A DNA stretch of 64,000 nt from Plantago ovata. Taxonomy: Eukaryota; Streptophyta; Magnoliopsida; Lamiales; Plantaginaceae. The stretch spans positions 120,007,547 to 120,071,546 of the forward strand of contig CM051455.1 of assembly GCA_028274465.1 (NCBI GenBank), written 5' to 3'. The translations under genes and the position numbers were made by a program. How positions within the stretch are numbered: position 1 is the stretch's first letter; each line of letters opens with the position of its first letter. This document shows positions 1 through 11,365 of the stretch, one piece after another. The notes beneath the pieces were generated by a model. That model had not been told where the DNA came from. It was given only the letters and a program-made list of their open reading frames with translations, and searched no databases.

Positions 1-662
1 CATAAAATGTAAGAAACATAACAAACTTCCAAGAGTACTGGATGAATATATCCCAAGAGTTCCTTTCCAATAAGGCTTTGTCACTGGCGAACAAAAACTC
101 TGTGCCGAAATACACGGAGCCGCGCCCTCAAAATCTGTCTAACATCATCGATCTTGGATTCGCTCCTCACTTGACTCCTGACCCAAATGTTTGGAGGTAC
201 TTCGGGACTTGATGCGGGAGAAGAGAAGGACCCCGAACTGGTGACCGGTACTAACGCGACTCCCTCGAATCGTGTTGAGGGGTCGGATGATACACATGGT
301 TCGGAGCGGACGACTTCGATGGTGCACCGGGACCATGCTCAGAGCTCGGCTTCGGGTCAACGGAGAAAAGGACCGAGACAGTCGGGTAAGACTGTCATTG
401 ATATGAATGACTCTCCCGAATGCTCTGGTGGCCCGAAACAGACTTCCGGCGTTCGAACCAGAGGTGAGGGTCTTCAAGAGGTGTCCTACTTCCACGACAC
501 AGTCGCGGCCTGAAGTGCAACTTCACTTAGTTCTATTTTGTTCAAACAAAAATAACAGTGTCTAATTAAATGGTGGCCCTAATCTGAACTGTTCGATTTT
601 GGAGGACACAATAAGCAATGATTTGAAATATTATCCCACGAAAGACACCCGAACAGCTGAAT
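1..662. other. Left edge, no recognised gene
   Basis: Positions 110-515 are richer in GC than the surroundings and stay open on both strands: 187-513 on plus (108 residues) and 145-495 on minus. Neither translation resembles a family I know, and the plus product is low-complexity and rich in Ser, Gly, Arg and Thr. It may be a transposon scrap. From 540 to 662 the sequence is AT-rich with nothing identifiable. Confidence 0.2.
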
Positions 663-850
663 GGGCTGATTTTACATATATAGCTATACTTTGCAACTTA
701 TATCACATACGTAGCTATACTATTATTTTATCGCATAACTTCTTGTGATTTCAAAATTTTATCACAAAACTATCTATACTTATTTTATTATCAAATAACC
801 ATGCATCCCCCACTTGCTAAATTTTCTCATAATACTTGCTAACTTAGTCC
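663..850 (+). repeat. Left arm of a distant inverted repeat (partner 10845-11002)
   Basis: This segment starts GGGCTGATTTTACATATATA. The reverse complement of the segment ending at 11002 starts GGGCTAATTTCATATGTGTA. Both go on with the same order of blocks, including the TAGCTATAC, AGCAACTTAT and TTATTATCAAATAACC motifs. The arms are diverged. They could be the ends of one ~10.3-kb element or two members of a MITE family. I found no matching target duplication outside the arms. Confidence 0.5.
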
Positions 851-905
851 CAACTTAGATTAATAACTTAGACACAACTAACATAGAGTTCACTACAAGG
901 AAAAC

Positions 906-1232
906 AACTTTTAGCGACGGATCTCATCCGTCGCTATAGGGGAGCGATCCGTCGCTAAATGCCATTAGCGACGGATTGTCCGTCGCTAAATTGGACGTCG
1001 CGAAAAGTGGCGTCGCTAAAAAATAAAGAGACGTTTAATAATATCCGTCGCTATACTTAGCGACGGATAAGTTTATCCGTCTCTATCTTGTCGTTGACCA
1101 AGATAAAGACGGATGACTTCATCCGTATCTATGAATAGCGACGGATTATGTATTCCATCTCTACAGTTATGGGACACGTGTCATCCCCTTGCGAGGGGAA
1201 TTTGGCGACGGATAAACTATTCCGTCGCTAAA
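906..1232. repeat. CACTA subterminal repeats, left
   Basis: TAGCGACGGAT and its complement ATCCGTCGCTA recur at short intervals, often as facing pairs that can form hairpins. A few copies are degenerate (for example with CGTCTCTA). The matching right block lies at 3965-4255. In En/Spm elements such motifs bind the TNPA-type protein. Confidence 0.85.
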
Positions 1233-1487
1233 TTCTTTTTTGTTTTTTTTTTTTTTTTTGATTTTTTGTTTTAATGAATTATGTATTAAAAATTGTTATT
1301 TTAACTCAAAATTGAGTACGACTAACAAAATATTTACGATTGATCCATTTTTACGATAATCGAAATTTCAATATAAAAACTAAAAGTGTATGTACAAAGA
1401 AAATAAAAGGTACGAAGATAATTATTAAAATAAAAGAGAATACTAAAATGTACGGATAAGGAATAACAATCCTAAAAAATACTAATA

Positions 1488-2325
1488 CTACGGGCTCTCC
1501 ACTAACCAACCGACCCCTTCAGCCTGGGCCAACCGATCCTTATGTGCCTGCTCATAGGTCACATGGTTCTTCCACGATTCCACCCACAGTTCCTTATGGT
1601 CCGGGTTGAGGTACCGAACCCATTCTTTATGCCGAAAGTATCTTTCCTTGGCATGATAAATGGAATGTCTGTGAGACCTTTCCGCCAAAATCTTGAATAC
1701 CCTCAATATCTCCTCAGCATTGGCAGGAGGGACATAGTAGTATTTCTGCAACACAACAATTCCACATCAGTATTCCTACAACGCAACAATCCCACAAAAA
1801 AAATCCCAAGAATAGATACTAGCTATAGGCAATGCCCCAAAGATAGATACTATAGGCAATGCCCCAAACAAATAATGTACGTATACGTATATAATTAAGG
1901 CAATGCCCCAAGAATAGATACTAGCTATAGGCAATGCCCCAAACAAATAATGTACGTATACGTATATAATTAAGGCAATGCGCCAAGAATCAAATATAGA
2001 AATATTCAAGTAAAGATAGTAAAGTACCTGGAATTCTTCCCACAGGTGCTCCTTCACGGGACGAGGAACCGTAGCCCAACTTTCTCCACCACTCCCAGGA
2101 GGCGTGAAGAACTCTCTTTTCATGAGCATTGTAATCCTTTTAGAAGCCCAAGCAGGTTCAAACCTGTCACACATTTTGACCGATTAAAAGTTGGAGTACC
2201 AACAACTATATATACAAGAACAATTAAATACCAATTTATTAAGAACTTACTTAGATCCCTTGGTGGACAGTACTGGCCTCCCATCGATAGGTCGAGGGCC
2301 GCCTGGTCGCTGTGCTTGAGCCATG
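1488..2325 (-). CDS. Ptta/En/Spm-like transposase fragment (Transposase_24 type), three exons
   Basis: The model is read on minus: exon 1 2325-2251 from ATG (begins MAQAQRPGG), exon 2 about 2172-2029 and exon 3 about 1755-1488, ending in TAG. The donor GTAAG after exon 1 and the acceptor CAG before exon 2 are clear. Exon 2 contains WASKRITMLMKREF followed by a WATVPRPVKEHLWEEFQ-type block. Exon 3 starts KYYYVPP and carries Trp- and Tyr-spaced motifs. This pattern matches the plant Ptta/En/Spm family, whose members are usually several hundred residues; here only about 160 remain. The second intron holds a duplicated ~75-bp segment (about 1808-1975) with GTACGTATACGTATATAATT. No catalytic core is seen. 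The product is probably a DNA-binding remnant. The family call is by pattern and moderately sure. Confidence 0.6.
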
Positions 2326-2739
2326 GAAACTAATATACATATAGCATCATCAGACTCAAATACAGAACACTAAAATACAAACTCTTAATGTGCATTGCTT
2401 AGTTGAATACAATCATTCACAACATCGAAAAATCCTAATGTAACAATCATACAAAAATCCTAATTTCGAAAATCATCACACTTTAGAAAATGATTAGATA
2501 TTAGATATCATCATCACACTTTAGAATCATACATAAATTTTTCCCTATACATGAATGAATGTGGCTACATGAATGTGTACATTAAGACATTAACAATCAT
2601 ACATAAATTTTTCCCTATACATGAATGTGGCTACATGAATGTGTACATAAATACATTAAAAATAAAGTGTATTTGTCATTTAGAATTTCCAACCCCAACT
2701 ATAAGAAGTCACCTAATTTTAACATAATCTAACACAAAT

Positions 2740-3063
2740 ATGAAAAACCCTAACAAATTCAGGTTTGAGGAAACACCCCCACATTCCCCCCCACCTTCTC
2801 CCCCACCAATAATTGATCCCGGTTTGGCTGAGTTGAAGGATGAGATGAAGGAAGATCTCCAAGAGCCATTTCCTCCATCTCCCCCAAAATCTCCTACTCC
2901 TCCCCCTTGTGAGCACAAGGAGGTTGAGCAATTCGAAGACCAAGGAGTCTTCTGCAAGATATGTGGACTACAACTTTTGGAAGCAAAAGATGTCCTTGAC
3001 TGGTCGCTCCTACATGAGGAGTCAAACTCCGAGGAGGAGGACGAGGGGATGAAGAGTGACTAG
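2740..3063 (+). CDS. Small proline-rich protein with C/H zinc-like motif, carried in the CACTA
   Basis: A 107-residue ORF starts MKNPNKFRFEETPP. It has a proline/serine-rich N-terminal half (residues about 12-55, several PPSPP runs), a cysteine/histidine cluster CEH...FCKICG at about 57-77, and an acidic tail. The CxH...CxxCG spacing could bind zinc, and it loosely recalls a short motif in plant SNF2-like proteins, but the resemblance is too weak to name a family. It is divergent to the transposase-like gene, with about 415 bp between the starts. It may be a captured host fragment or a TNPA-like accessory ORF. Expression is not shown. Confidence 0.4.
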   Translation: MKNPNKFRFEETPPHSPPPSPPPIIDPGLAELKDEMKEDLQEPFPPSPPKSPTPPPCEHKEVEQFEDQGVFCKICGLQLLEAKDVLDWSLLHEESNSEEEDEGMKSD

Positions 3064-3964
3064 AAATAGCTATTGATGGATGAAACTTTCATATGTAATA
3101 CATATTATTAATAAAAATTCGACTTTTTATATTTATATCTTTTTTATCTTTGTTGTTTCCGGTCACATTTTTTTTTGCTTATTGAGTTGATTAAGCATTT
3201 TTTTTACTTTTTTTCTTATTGAGTTAATTATTAAGCATTTCCAGAATTGGGTTACATTAAGCATTTTCCAGAATTGAGTTAAACTAAGTACATAAAAGAA
3301 AAAAAAAAACGAATAAAAAAGGGGTTAGGCAGATTAAACAAAATTCAATTGATGTACTATCTTGTTTCTCAAATATATGTCCAATATATCTTACTTTCAT
3401 ATAGATTAAACAATATATCTTACTTTCATATAGATTAAACTATCTTGTTTCTTAGAAACTATCAACGAAACAAAAGGGAATTGACATGGGCAAAAATCGT
3501 GTTTTACGCTAACACATACATATTGTTAAGCATTATAATCAAAATCATAAGCGAATTTTGACAACTAAATAATAAAAACAAAAATCCCCAAATATTAGGA
3601 TTTTGAGTTTCTGATTCATACCTGAGATTAGTGGTGGTAGCAGAGGAGAAAATGGCGGAGCAATGTGTGGTGGTGGTGGTCGTCGTGGACTGCCTTGCTT
3701 GCCGGTGGTGGTCGAGTAAAGAGGTGGTGGACTGCCTTGCCGGTGGTGGTAGAGTAAAGAGGTGCTCTCAATCCGTCGAGTAAAGAGGGGTGGGTGCTAG
3801 AGGTCGATTAGGGTAGAGGAGTTGCCGCCGTTTGAGATCAATCCGGTGGTGGTAGCGGCCAGACGGTGGCCGGAGTGGAGATGGATGAGAGGATTTGAAG
3901 TTGGGTTGGAATGGAGATTTGGAAATGGGGGAGACGAAAGGATACCCGATCTGTATCGAGAAAT

Positions 3965-4255
3965 ATAGCAACGGATGATGTAATCCGTCCCTATATTTTT
4001 ATTCATTTATTTTTTATAATTTTTTAATCCAAACCAAATTCTGGTCAACTAAGTTTAGCGACGGATAGAGTCATCCGTCGCCACCATAGAGACGGATAAA
4101 CCTTATCCGTCGCTAAACAGAAGTCGGATTGGGTCTTCAGAGACACGAACTGAGCTTAGAGCGCAGTTCGTGTTTATCCGTCGCTAACAGTAGCGATCCG
4201 TCGCTAAATAGCGACGGATTCTATCCGTAGCTACTATTACGTCGCTAAATGGCTG
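3965..4255. repeat. CACTA subterminal repeats, right
   Basis: This is the mirror of the left block: repeated TAGCGACGGAT and ATCCGTCGCTA motifs up to about 15 bp from the right terminus. Positions 4127-4175 also hold an inverted pair around ACACGAACTG...CAGTTCGTGT. Confidence 0.8.
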
Positions 4256-4919
4256 ATTTCTTGTAGTGGTTAATGTCATTTTATACCTTAATCTCGACCC
4301 CATTTTTATATCTTAACATTTAAATCTCTCAACAGATGTTTCATTAACATTTAATCTAATGATAGAAAGAGCGAATCAGCAGTGAAAATAATCCCGTTGA
4401 ACATATTGCTTCATACTTAGATTTAGCGCTCCATTTTATTGAATTTTTAAAGAAACTATTTGATTTAAATTATCACCAAATTGTTTGTATTATAATATTA
4501 TACTTAATATCTAACTTTTTTATAAATTTTCCAAGATGATTTGAGATCAATCAGACCTCACATATCCGTCTATAATAAATAATGGAAATTTTACATCCAC
4601 TACCCCTACTAGACACTCTAATTACGTCTAACCCCCTCTTAGTCAATCTATTACACATGGGTCCAAAATCAGCTTCTCCTATTGACCAAACTAAATGGAA
4701 ATTTTCATCCACTCCAACCAAACATGGCCTTAGGCCCTTAGCATTTTTACTTATTTGTTTTTCCTTTTTAATTTCTTTCATCTTCCTTCCTTGTTCTTTC
4801 TTCTTCCTTCATTTTTTTCCCTTTCCTTTTCCCTTCTTCACAACGGTGTCCGGCCATGGATTGAAGTGATGAAACTGGTCAATCAATTAAAGATTAATTG
4901 CTACGCACAACTACTAATT

Positions 4920-5155
4920 AATTGATCGGAGTTGTGACTAGCTCCGATCGATCGAAGCTGTTAAGCTCCGATCTGATCGGTGCTGTTACCAGCTCCGGTA
5001 AGATCAGAGCTGCACAGCTCCGATCTGATGGGGGCTGTTACCAGCTCTGGTCACATCGGAGCTGCACAGATACAATCTAATCGGAGCTCTGGCGGCAGAG
5101 CAAATCGGAGCTCTGGCGGCAGAGCAAATCGGAGTTGTATGGCTCCGATTTGCTG
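4920..5155. repeat. Array of GATCGGAGCT/AGCTCCGATC inverted modules
   Basis: Over about 235 bp the sequence alternates AGCTCCGATC and its complement GATCGGAGCT with 4-8 bp between (often GTTAC or GCAC). Near the end a 22-24-bp unit, ATCGGAGCTCTGGCGGCAG plus a short tail, is repeated twice in tandem. The array follows a pyrimidine-rich tract (4745-4840). It is open in one frame (4980-5177), but the translation is only a reflection of the repeat. Confidence 0.8.
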
Positions 5156-5404
5156 TTTTTTCTTTTTTTTTTTTTAGAGTGATATTTTAAAATAAAAAAT
5201 TTATTAGGGCTTAGTTGCTATAAAATTTGGGATAAATTTGGAATTTAGAGAAGTTATATGCCTTATGTTGAATTATTAAGTGCCAAATTGGTAAAATTAA
5301 AAAAAAATTGAGGCTAATGTGTAATTAATGAAAATTGGAGTTGTTTGGTCAAAGTCAGAATTCAATATTTGACCAAGGGTAAAAATATCCTTTCATTGAT
5401 TTAA

Positions 5405-5443
5405 CTAGTTAATATCCCGTCGGTTGTCGGTTAAACCGACGGG
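5405..5443 (-). mobile_element. Helitron 3' terminus (minus strand)
   Basis: On minus the sequence ends with a 10-bp-stem hairpin (CCCGTCGGTT...AACCGACGGG, loop 8 nt, plus coordinates 5416-5443), then ATATTAA, then CTAG next to a host T (position 5404). Hairpin plus CTRR plus T is the signature of a Helitron 3' end. The element body should extend to higher coordinates. I could not place its 5' TC end, so only the terminus is annotated. Confidence 0.75.
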
Positions 5444-5756
5444 GTATAACGAAAATAAACAAATTGTGTGAAATTCAATTAAACTTTACTTATAATCATG
5501 TATTAATCTTATATAACGATCAATGTAAACTATCAGGTAGAGGTCTCCAGGGAAGCCGGTCTTACTTGGTCTCATACCATATCACGACCATGAATGTAAG
5601 ACGTACACCCATACAGTACCTGTAATACTTAAAAGTTGGGTATTGACACAAACCTCATTACCAGACTTCATTTGCATCAATAACTTTTAATGGGTTCTCC
5701 GATGGTTCGAACCTGGGCCCATTTAAGACTCATTTTTGGATCGTAACACATACTCG

Positions 5757-6118
5757 AACCCATCTTGGACCCATAAAATTGTCATTTAAGAAAGTATATA
5801 GACAGGGTCCGGGAATGGGTATGGCATGGTTTCATATTTAATAGTGTGGGTGGGTAGGGAATGGACACTACCCATCCCATTGAGATCATATTGTTCCCGT
5901 ATGGACACTACCCATCCCATGACATGAGGTCGAGCACAACCATTATTCTTAAATTATGACCACGTAATGTATACTTAATATGATTGCGGTATCAAAATTT
6001 AAATTTCCTTAATTTTTCTTGATAGAAATTCTCGTAATAATCTCGTGACCGTTTCTCTGTGTTATTCAAAAATTGTATTGCACCCAACACAATTATTATT
6101 GTAGACGTTATTGAGACC
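5757..6118 (+). repeat. Direct repeat copy 1 (partner 6917-7310)
   Basis: This segment and 6917-7310 share long runs, including CCCATCCCATTGAGATCATA, the CATGACATGAGGTCGAGCAC block and the CTCGTAATAATCTCGTGA block. It is a tandem duplication of about 360 bp. The Cassandra element sits at the junction between the copies. Confidence 0.8.
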
Positions 6119-6267
6119 CGTCTTGTAACGACCCGACCCATTAATGGGCCAAGACCCGGCCCAACGGACCGGCGAGGTTACTCATGGGCGCTCCCCGGGA
6201 TGATATGATGGCCCCACAGACCAACACAGGTTATAATCCGCGCACTCTGTCTTCACTCGTGCGCGCA

Positions 6268-6350
6268 CCAGGAACTTCTCAGTGAGTCACCCATCCTAGA
6301 ATTGCTCCAGAGCAAGCACGCTTAACTCTGAAGTTCTTCTAGGTGGATTC
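6268..6350 (-). repeat. 5S rRNA-like domain in Cassandra LTR 1
   Basis: On minus it reads GAGTTAAGCGTGCTTG, then TAGGATGGGTGAC, then GAAGTTCCTGG. These correspond to the A-box region and C-box of plant 5S rRNA genes. In Cassandra these internal RNA polymerase III signals are thought to drive transcription. It is not a functional 5S gene: the first half of the 5S sequence is missing and the spacing is altered. Confidence 0.9.
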
Positions 6351-6756
6351 CCGAAAAGAAAGGTGCACCTTGTTGGTATGAGTAGCGTTCTCAACCCTTT
6401 TAAGCTTCTGAAATCTGGGGCGTTACATCACCCCCTCTTAAATTGTGCAACGTCCTCGTTGCACGCTGTCCTGAGACCAACCATCCGTGCAGGACTCTAG
6501 AGGTGGCCCCTACGGGATCAAGAGGTGGCTCGCACCGCCCATACAGTGTAGCACTTTGCCCCGTATGGCACTTAGCTCCTGCAGTTCCGGATAGTCCCGC
6601 TCTGATACCACTTGTAACGACCCGACCCATTAATGGGCCGAGACCCGGTCCAACGGGCCGGCGAGGTTACTCATGGGCGCTCTCCGGGGTGATATGCTGG
6701 CCCCACAGACCAACACAGATTCTAATCCGCGCACTTTGTCCTCACTCGTGCGCGCA

Positions 6757-6840
6757 CCAGGAACTTCCCAGTGGGTCACCCATCCTAAAATTGGTCCAGA
6801 GCAAGCACGCTTAACTCTGAAGTTATTCTAGGTGGATTCC
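6757..6840 (-). repeat. 5S rRNA-like domain in Cassandra LTR 2
   Basis: This is the second copy of the 5S-derived block, in the right-hand (5') LTR. It differs from the left copy by a few substitutions, for example TGGGAAGTTC here against TGAGAAGTTC, so the insertion is not very recent. The right copy is the closer to authentic 5S rRNA at the C-box. Confidence 0.9.
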
Positions 6841-7307
6841 CGAAAAGAAAGGTACACCTTGTTGGTATGAATATCGTTCTCAACCCTTTTAAACTTCTGA
6901 AATCTGGGGCGTTACACGTCTAGATCCCATAAACTTGTCATTTACAAAAGAATACATGAACGGGCCCGTGAAGACGTATGATATATGTTCATATTTATTC
7001 TATTGCATTAATAGTGTGTGGCTAGGGTATGAAGTATGAACAGTACCCATCCCATTGAGATCATATTGTTTCGGGATGGAGTATGGACACTACCCACCTC
7101 ATGACATGAGGTCGAGCACAACATTATTCTTGAAATGTGACCAAGTAATGTATATTTAACTTAGTATGAGTATGAGCATGGTATCAAAATTTTAAGTTCT
7201 TTACTTTTTCAAGATAGAAACTCTCGTAATAATCTCGTGATCGTTTCTCTACGTTATTCTGAAATTATTTTGCCAACATAATTAGTATAATTGTAACCTT
7301 TATTGAG

Positions 7308-7576
7308 ACACGTCAAACACATTTAGAATTCTAAAATAATGCGAATAGACCTATAGAACGCAATTAGAGTTTTAAATTACTACGAAATCGACCTGTCATT
7401 TATATTTTTTAATCTAAATTATTGTAAAATATACACATTGAACACAATTAGTATTCTAAAGTATTGTGAAATAGACTCGTCAAATACATTTATTGTTCTA
7501 AATTATTATGGAATAGACACATCGAACACAGTTAATGTTGTAAATTATTGCGTAATAGACCCGTCAAACACACCCG
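7308..7576 (+). repeat. Degenerate ~50-bp tandem repeat
   Basis: About six diverged units follow the pattern ATAGACCCGTCAAACACA, a short AT segment, then TTCTAAATTATTGTGAA. They lie immediately after direct repeat copy 2. There is no coding potential. Confidence 0.7.
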
Positions 7577-10500
7577 TAACTTTTCATGGGACTTGAGTTG
7601 ATCCAAATACAGACCCACATATGACCTGTTGATGACCCATTTATTAATTTGATAGGAACTATTGGGAACATCTCACTAATTTGTAATTAACCCAACAAAA
7701 TATTAAAAAATACCAAAACATGGGCAACTTAAAGTATTATGAGTACTACATTACACCCCTTCCCCAAATGCTCAACGGTACACATTGCTGGACGGAGCAT
7801 CTACTTCGTGTGACGAATTGTTTGTGCCTCTCATTGGGGAATGGGGATCATTTTGCTTTTATATTATACCAATTGTAATAATCAGACCATTATCGTTTGA
7901 GACCCGCTGGCCGAACACAAAAATCTTAATATCAAATTGTGAGTTTATGTTACTCATCATATTTGCATTATTCCACCGTCCTTCATAAATGTATGCTTTA
8001 CAGTATTACATTGTACAATTAACATGCTCTCCGTTATGCCATCTTGGGTGGGGGTAGCTCGATCTATCAATCTCTGGACCTACTGTTCGTGCCTCTCTAT
8101 AACTCTTGCCATGATATTGAAAGTTTTTGCTGAAAGACTATTGGCATAAAGTATAGCCGATTAACCCATGCAACTTGCGGCTTCAACTTGCAAGTAACTT
8201 CATGCAGTTTTATTATGGGATATTATAAGTCTATACTCTATACTACTTTAGTAGTACATTAACATCTATGTATCACATTACCCTACCAATAGCAACGCAG
8301 CAAAAAAAAAATGATAAAATATATTTCCTGTCCTCCGAGTACATTACAAACATCAGGCACCAAGGACCCATTCCACCCAATTCCTTAACATGCTCGCATT
8401 AAATTTTAGTTCTCTCTTCCGTAGCAATACCAACACAACATATCTCCCTTGCATAGGGACAACTTGGCCACATTCCAGCGTAAAATGGTTTCAAAGACAC
8501 TCGCAACTCCAAACCATGACAAGTTCATCTGCGTCTTATTAATACTGAAAGAGCACATAAACATTTCGGAAGATATCTGCCATAGAACCATTGGGATTAA
8601 GCTTAGAACATAGATTAAATCAACTCTCAATATCAAGATGCAACAATATTATACCCTCGGCCAGGCATCCAAAAGCACTCATCTTCATATAAATGATAGC
8701 TATTGACCATAACTTTATTTTGAAAAAAAGTTGAAACATGTGACTATAATTTTCTCAATCCAAAAGTATATTTCTGCTTTTCGCAGAAGCCGAGTGTAAT
8801 AACTTAATTTCTTCCTTCTTGCTAAAGTAATCCTTTAGTCATTTTGTGAAGTGTATTGAGCCTAGCTAATCATTTGTATTATTAATCGCCATGAATTACA
8901 AAAATATTAATAGAGTAATTTTCAAAACACCGGCGAGAGCATAAAATCGATTTACGATAAGGTAGACTAATGAAACTGTAATGAACTCTTAAGCAAGTAG
9001 CAGAATAGGCAGAATGTATATGCAAATAAGCAACGTCGATGATGTACAAATACTAAAAGAAGAATACTGTATGCAGAGAATATAAGGAACTTACCTGGAC
9101 ATAAAGAATGAGTAAATTGGAAAAACAACCGTGTAAATTGAATGAGCGAGAACCCAGGTTAAATAAGAAGGTGGAAAAACTTTATGTATAATATGGTTTC
9201 AATAGACTACATCTAAACATCTCTCACGTATATACATGGAAAAGATGTAGAGGCAATTAAAGAATGGCTTGAAAAGAAGATGGAGCTATATAACATGTCT
9301 TTTACTAAATTTGACAGTCACGCATAACTCTCAGTCTAAAGTGCATTTCAACTTCCCAAGTGAGTTCTCATTCAGCTGAAACATAAATATAAATATTTGA
9401 TATAAAAAAAGGATCATGGTACCTTGAGGACTTGAGGTGTCCAGAGTTTAGAAAACCTGACCATAAATGGATTTTTTTTTTAGATGCAAAATGGCACTAA
9501 AATACTACTACTATTCAGCAGTGATTCTCCTGAGGATGCAGAAAATTCATTATGGGACCTGATTTCATTATATCCCGCTGAAGTAAAATCATTACTCATA
9601 AATCCACCTCACACCCATGTACGTGCAACGTTACATGCGAGTCTATTAAGAAATACTCCAGCAGTAGCAGATTTAATTAAGGCATGGACAGAGCATGTAA
9701 ACATACAGATAAAAACATCGAACTTACTGGATATCGATAAATAGTACTTCACCTGTGAGAAGATAACACCTACAACCAATTTCCGAACAGGCCAATGTGA
9801 ATCCACTCTTTACTGTTACCGGACGCAAAAGACCTGAATTTGTGAGGTAAGAATGGTTTGAATTAAATAAAAAATAAAAAATTTATACAGTATCAAATCA
9901 CTTTATCAAGAAGAGAATGGTGCACAATTTAACGAACAGCATAGAAGTTTCAGATATTCCATAACCCAAACTAAAAATGGAGAAGGATCCATGTTCATTA
10001 TTTGCAAAAATGGAAAAATAGTTGCAACTGCTGGCTGTAACTCGATCACTCTTACCATTTTAGAATCCACCATTATAGTCATGATACGATGTCTCATAGA
10101 AAAGGCTCCAAGTGATTTTATCCAAAAAAAAAAAAAAAAAAGGCAACTAAAATCCCTATCAAAATCCCCAAATTTGACTGAGAAGAGTTCACAGTAGTCA
10201 ATAAGGATTGTGGTTACTTGAACAGAATGAGAGGTCCTGGAAGAGGCGTTTAATTGGCAGCGGAGCGGCACTGCACAATCATCCTCGAGCTCCTCTTAAA
10301 ATTATGATCCAAAGCTGTGGCCTGATAGAGATCGACTTTTAGGAATGTTGAATAGATTTGTGAATTAGGGTACCTCATCATCGATTGCTTTGAACAGAGA
10401 TGGTCGAGGTGTAGAATAGAGATGGTACAGGGTGGTGGGACGAATAGGTGTGGTCGGAGCTGGTCGGTACCGCGATTGAACAGAGATGGGAGTTCTTTGT

Positions 10501-10844
10501 GGGTGTCGTTAATTGGAGGAAGTGGGTATCGAATTTTGCTTTTGTCTTCTAAATCTAAATCTGACTCAGCAATGTTAAATTTTCTGACTAATCAGAATAC
10601 TCTATTTAGACACATAATACAATAAATGAACCAATAGAAGAATGACACATGGCACAATGTGAGAGCATCTGAATGTTTTCTTTTCGTATAGTTATAGATT
10701 CACGAAAATTCAAATTCTTAGGTTTAGGTGTAATTAAATTTATCTAACAAGGTGTTGGATGTAATTGTTCGGCTAACAAGAGCCTATCTGTAATAAAAAG
10801 GACTAGCAGGGGTAGTATATGTAAGAAGCCCATAAATAATTGCG
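7577..10844. other. Long AT-rich interval without a recognised gene
   Basis: Only short ORFs occur: 7785-7988 plus, 8406-8636 minus and 9484-9744 plus (86 residues). Their translations do not resemble families I know and show no clean splice context. There is a T-run at 9472-9481 and an A-run at 10125-10141. The stretch may include the unplaced body of the Helitron that ends at 5405. Confidence 0.35.
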
Positions 10845-11002
10845 ATTTTTTCAAGTTAAGCAAGTCATGTGATGAAATTTAGCAATTAGAGTGGGTTATT
10901 TGATAATAAAAGTGTATAGCTAGCTTTGTGATAATTATCGGAAAGTATAGTCTTGTTAGCGAAATAAGTTGCTAAGTGTAGCTACACATATGAAATTAGC
11001 CC
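10845..11002 (-). repeat. Right arm of the distant inverted repeat
   Basis: This is the partner of 663-850. Read on minus from 11002 it begins GGGCTAATTTCATATGTGTA and shares the downstream order of motifs with the left arm. It ends about 100 bp before the leader of the TOC34 pseudogene. Confidence 0.5.
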
Positions 11003-11103
11003 AACAACCTCAATAAATATGTTCGAAACCACGAATCTGATCAGATTCGAAATAAATCACAAATCCGACCCGAATCGGTAAGTTAGTCTCGTTAATCACA
11101 AAG

Positions 11104-11169
11104 ATGGCGACAAAGAGCAATCTTACAACAGTTAAATCTCTCTCAGACTCAGTTCAGTTCAACAAGTGA
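11104..11169 (+). CDS. Possible upstream ORF in the TOC34 leader
   Basis: A 21-residue ORF (begins MATKSNLTT) lies in the 5' leader, about 200 bp before the main start. A leader intron probably ends at the TAG just before 11352. Whether it is translated is unknown. Confidence 0.25.
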   Translation: MATKSNLTTVKSLSDSVQFNK

Positions 11170-11365
11170 TACTACATTACAACCAAGATAAGGTACTAGG
11201 TTCTACTCTTTCCCTTAACCCTACTTTACTATACACAATCTTTAATCTACTTTCTTCCCTAACTGAATTGAAATTCCCCACCAATTGATTATCTTGTTCT
11301 TTTATTTTTCGGCATTGATGTTTTCTTTTTTCTGTTGGTTCTTGTTTGTAGCAGAAGCATAAAGT

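Larger units (their letters stand above)
891..4268. mobile_element. CACTA (En/Spm) DNA transposon, complete, non-autonomous
   Basis: The ends are CACTACAAG at 891 and CTTGTAGTG at 4268, the canonical CACTA termini. The 3-bp target duplication GTT is present on both sides (888-890 and 4269-4271), so the 3378-bp element is intact as an insertion. Both subterminal regions are packed with TAGCGACGGAT-type motifs in both orientations, the usual transposase-binding arrangement. Inside there is only a partial transposase-like gene on minus and a small proline-rich ORF on plus. There is no TNP2-type transposase, so it must be mobilised in trans. Confidence 0.95.
6124..6916 (-). mobile_element. Cassandra-type TRIM retrotransposon, complete
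   Basis: Two 304-bp LTRs (6124-6427 and 6613-6916) begin TGTAACGACCCGACCC and end GGGGCGTTACA. They flank a 185-bp non-coding centre. The target duplication CGTCT is exact (6119-6123 and 6917-6921). Next to the right LTR, GCTCTGATACCA (6599-6610) is the complement of an initiator tRNA-Met primer site, so the element reads on minus. A purine tract on minus lies next to the left LTR (6428-6437). Each LTR contains a 5S rRNA-like block, the hallmark of Cassandra. There is no coding capacity, so it depends on other retrotransposons. Confidence 0.95.

Noticed and set aside
4582..4869. 95-residue ORF on plus
   Set aside because: Its second half is Phe/Leu from a TC-rich tract; the first half has no recognised similarity.
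6268..6840. 5S rRNA genes
   Set aside because: Only partial 5S sequence, twice, inside 304-bp LTRs of a TRIM with exact target duplication. This is Cassandra.
8230..8260. Possible Helitron 5' end (TCTATACTCTATACTAC)
   Set aside because: The motif is short and no matching plus-strand hairpin with CTRR was found downstream.
9484..9744. 86-residue ORF on plus
   Set aside because: No known family, no splice or promoter context, and it overlaps minus ORFs of similar size. Not supported as a gene.
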